A DNA stretch of 64,000 nt. Origin: Sporolactobacillus pectinivorans. Its GTDB lineage: Bacteria > Bacillota > Bacilli > Bacillales > Sporolactobacillaceae. Of this stretch, positions 61,675 through 64,000 are shown one piece after another (position 1 is the stretch's first letter; every line of letters starts with the position of its first letter). Position numbers and translations under genes: made by a program. The DNA lies in the NCBI RefSeq assembly GCF_002802965.1, contig NZ_NXGA01000001.1:2707276-2771275 (forward strand). The letters run 5' to 3'. The notes below the pieces were generated by a model, which worked only from the letters and a program-made list of their open reading frames with translations, did no database searches and was not told the DNA's origin.

Positions 61675-63726
61675 CTATATGTTTGCTATTCCTAAGGCAG
61701 TGATGATGATGTCAATCAGTTTAATGCCTACAAACGGGACGATGATACCGCCCACACCATAGATCATCAGGTTCCGCATCAGCAAGGATGTGGCACCGAT
61801 CGGCCGGTATTTGACACCTTTCATAGCGAGCGGAATCAGCGCGGGAATAATCAATGCGTTAAAAATAATAGCCGACAGGATCGCGCTTCTCGGACTTGTC
61901 AGTCCCATGATATTCAAAACCTGCAGCTGCGGGATCATGGTCGCAAACATCGCCGGCAGAATAGCAAAATACTTGGCCACATCATTCGCAATCGAGAATG
62001 TCGTAATCGAGCCTCGTGTGATGAGCAGTTGTTTCCCGATTGAAACGACTTCAATCAGCTTCGTCGGATCTGAATCCAGGTCGACCATATTACCTGCTTC
62101 TTTTGCAGCTGCTGTACCGGTATTCATCGCCAGACCGACGTCCGCCTGAGCAAGAGCCGGCGCGTCGTTTGTGCCGTCACCGGACATGGCCACGAGCTTA
62201 CCCTGACTTTGTTCCTGCTTGATCAGGCGCATCTTGTCCTCCGGCTTTGCTTCCGCGATAAAGTCATCGACACCGGCTTCCAGCGCGATGGTCGATGCCG
62301 TCAGCGGATTATCCCCCGTACACATAACCGTTTTGATCCCCATCTTCCGCAATTCTTCAAAGCGCTGACGCATGCCCGGTTTAATGATGTCTTTCAAGTA
62401 AATCAGACCGAAAATCTCCTGGTTTTGGATGACGGCCAGCGGCGTCCCGCCTTCTTTCGCAATGTATTCCATCTTCGCAGCAAGATCTTCCGGAATCTGA
62501 CCGCCTTTGTTTTTAACATAATGTCTGATCGCGTCGACCGCTCCTTTTCGTACCACGGTTCCGTCCGGCAGATTCAGGCCGCTCATGCGCGTGTCCGCGC
62601 TGAATTCGACATTCTCGGCATCGTTATAGTCTTCGCGCCGCAGAATGAACTCGTTTTTCTTAGCCAAATCAATAACTGACCGTCCTTCCGGCGTTTCATC
62701 GAATAACGATGAAAGCAAAGCCACATTGATTAACTCTTTTAAATTGTGCAAACCCACAGGAATAAACTCACTTGCCAACCGATTGCCTATTGTAATGGTA
62801 CCTGTTTTATCAAGAATCAGCGTGTTCACATCACCGGCAGCTTCAACAGCCTTGCCTGATTTGGCCACGACATTGAAGCGAATAATCCGGTCCATGCCGG
62901 CAATACCGATCGCTGAAAGCAGCGCACCAATGGTCGTCGGAATCAGGCAGACCAGCAAAGCGATCAATGATACGGTATCAATGGATCCTTTGACATAATT
63001 GGCAAATGGGCTCAGCGTCAGGACGACAACGAGAAAGATTAAGGTCAGACCGGCAAGCAGCACCGTCAGTGCGATTTCATTTGGTGTCTTCTGGCGACTC
63101 GCCCCTTCGACCAGCCCGATCATCTTATCGAGGAACGATTCACCGGGATTTACTGTTACTTCAATGATCAATTGGTCGGACAGCAATTTCGTGCCACCGG
63201 TTACTGAACTGAAATCGCCGCCCGCGCCACGGATAACTGGAGCCGATTCACCGGTAATCGCGGATTCGTCCACGCTTCCGAGCCCTTCTTTGACTTCACC
63301 GTCAGCAGGAATCATTTCGCCAGCCTGAACACGGATGATATCCCCCTTGCGCAGCATGGATGCTGGGACGCTCTCATAGGAACCATCTTTGTGTCGGCGC
63401 TGTGCCGTCAGATCCGTCTTGGTCCGGCGCAACGATTCGGCCTGCGCCTTCCCGCGTCCTTCCGCAATCGCTTCGGCAAAGTTCCCGAACAATACGGTGA
63501 TTAACAAAATGAAACTGATGACGGCATTAAAAGGAACCTGTTTCACCCCGTAATTGCCGCCAAAAAGATCGGGTATGAACGTGAGCAGCAACGTCACCAC
63601 AAACCCGATCTCCACCACGAACATGACAGGATTTTTGATCATCACGCGTGGATCGAGTTTTTTAAACGTATCGACAATAGCGATCTTAAAAATACCTTTA
63701 GTGACCGATTGATTTTTGTTTGACAT
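61675..63726 (-). CDS. kdpB: Potassium-transporting ATPase ATP-binding subunit KdpB
   Basis: A 683-residue P-type ATPase. SAITGES (residues 155-161) includes the Ser that is regulated by phosphorylation in E. coli Kdp[14 protein letters not shown] holds the phosphorylated Asp306, and [21 protein letters not shown] is the hinge. It drives high-affinity potassium uptake with KdpA. Confidence 0.96.
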   Translation of the reverse strand: MSNKNQSVTKGIFKIAIVDTFKKLDPRVMIKNPVMFVVEIGFVVTLLLTFIPDLFGGNYGVKQVPFNAVISFILLITVLFGNFAEAIAEGRGKAQAESLRRTKTDLTAQRRHKDGSYESVPASMLRKGDIIRVQAGEMIPADGEVKEGLGSVDESAITGESAPVIRGAGGDFSSVTGGTKLLSDQLIIEVTVNPGESFLDKMIGLVEGASRQKTPNEIALTVLLAGLTLIFLVVVLTLSPFANYVKGSIDTVSLIALLVCLIPTTIGALLSAIGIAGMDRIIRFNVVAKSGKAVEAAGDVNTLILDKTGTITIGNRLASEFIPVGLHNLKELINVALLSSLFDETPEGRSVIDLAKKNEFILRREDYNDAENVEFSADTRMSGLNLPDGTVVRKGAVDAIRHYVKNKGGQIPEDLAAKMEYIAKEGGTPLAVIQNQEIFGLIYLKDIIKPGMRQRFEELRKMGIKTVMCTGDNPLTASTIALEAGVDDFIAEAKPEDKMRLIKQEQSQGKLVAMSGDGTNDAPALAQADVGLAMNTGTAAAKEAGNMVDLDSDPTKLIEVVSIGKQLLITRGSITTFSIANDVAKYFAILPAMFATMIPQLQVLNIMGLTSPRSAILSAIIFNALIIPALIPLAMKGVKYRPIGATSLLMRNLMIYGVGGIIVPFVGIKLIDIIITALGIANI

Positions 63727-63765
63727 TCGTTAGGACTCCTCCCTATTCGTTCCTGTTCCTTGCGG

Positions 63766-64000
63766 CTACTTACTCAACATTCCGGACCACATCTGCAGGT
63801 GTTCTGCAATCGGTCCAAGAGCCAGAGCCGGGAAAAATGTCAGGGCACCGACGATCAGTGCAACGGCTACGAACACACCGCCGAAAGCAAAGGTATCTGT
63901 TCTCAGCGTGCCCGCTGATTCCGGAACCACCGGTTTGCGGATCAGCGAACCGGCAATTGCGAACATGACAACGATGCTGATATAGCGACCCAGGAGCATG
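63766..64000 (-). CDS. kdpA: Potassium-transporting ATPase subunit KdpA, C-terminal part
   Basis: The last 77 residues of KdpA: MLLGRYISIVVMFAIAGSLI, then TLRTDTFAFGGVFVAVALIV and FFPALALGPIAEHLQ, matching the terminal two helices. The start is beyond the window. It stops 39 bases before kdpB; the order kdpA-kdpB-kdpC is standard. Confidence 0.92.
   Translation of the reverse strand, partial: MLLGRYISIVVMFAIAGSLIRKPVVPESAGTLRTDTFAFGGVFVAVALIVGALTFFPALALGPIAEHLQMWSGMLSK

Overview
The window reads as chromosomal DNA of a low-to-moderate GC, endospore-forming Firmicute of the Bacillales. The mix of levansucrases, a levanase, a sorbose PTS, a MurT/GatD pair and a Cse60-like sporulation peptide fits a Sporolactobacillus-like organism. 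That placement is inferred from gene content, not from a marker gene; no rRNA or tRNA was seen.

Layout. 1-7.8 kb: a HAD phosphatase cut by the window edge, an SH3-like protein and hydrolase behind a palindrome-covered promoter, an MFS pump facing its TetR regulator, fragments of a cytosine methylase and a ParE/RelE toxin, and an SgrR-like regulator divergent from an MFS carrier. 8-13.6 kb: a compact ethanolamine module (ACT-type permease divergent from eutABC) with two identical-architecture operators in the shared promoter and no microcompartment genes. 13.7-20.2 kb: a Cse60-like peptide, an Rgg/PlcR-type regulator, a membrane protein, an S66 carboxypeptidase, a secreted 3D-domain protein, a Nudix hydrolase and a patch of debris (HExxH protein, ankyrin scrap, Rhs fragment fused onto a truncated VOC gene). 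20.4-37.7 kb: levansucrase 1, MurT-GatD, a GYF-PrsW fusion, a divergent MocR/PaiB pair, three hydrolases or relics, then levB and levansucrase 2, and a VanX-type dipeptidase. 37.9-45.8 kb: aspartate-semialdehyde dehydrogenase, two membrane-protein fragments, and a complete L-sorbose system (sorDFBAME with divergent sorC). 46-55.3 kb: an accessory zone with an ISAs1-family element flanked by a 10-bp target duplication, prophage scraps (XtrA-, RusA- and Dam-like), small membrane proteins with repeated leader hairpins, a MerR-controlled multidrug MFS pump, PaiA and GrpB. 55.3-64 kb: the potassium-uptake locus kdp(A)BC with a rearranged sensor system and kdpE.

Most unusual is the kdp sensor. The KdpD input region is a separate 767-residue protein made of two tandem KdpD-N plus USP units, each with its own Walker A and B motifs. 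The kinase is a second gene that lacks the KdpD-N domain, and an unrecognised 172-residue ORF and a terminator-like hairpin lie between them. Other signals worth attention are the twin eut operators spaced 93 bp apart, a ribosome-binding site placed in the loop of a perfect 8-bp hairpin before an MFS gene, a duplicated levansucrase whose terminator was copied with it, and a repeat family with a conserved hairpin, one copy of which is split by the insertion sequence.
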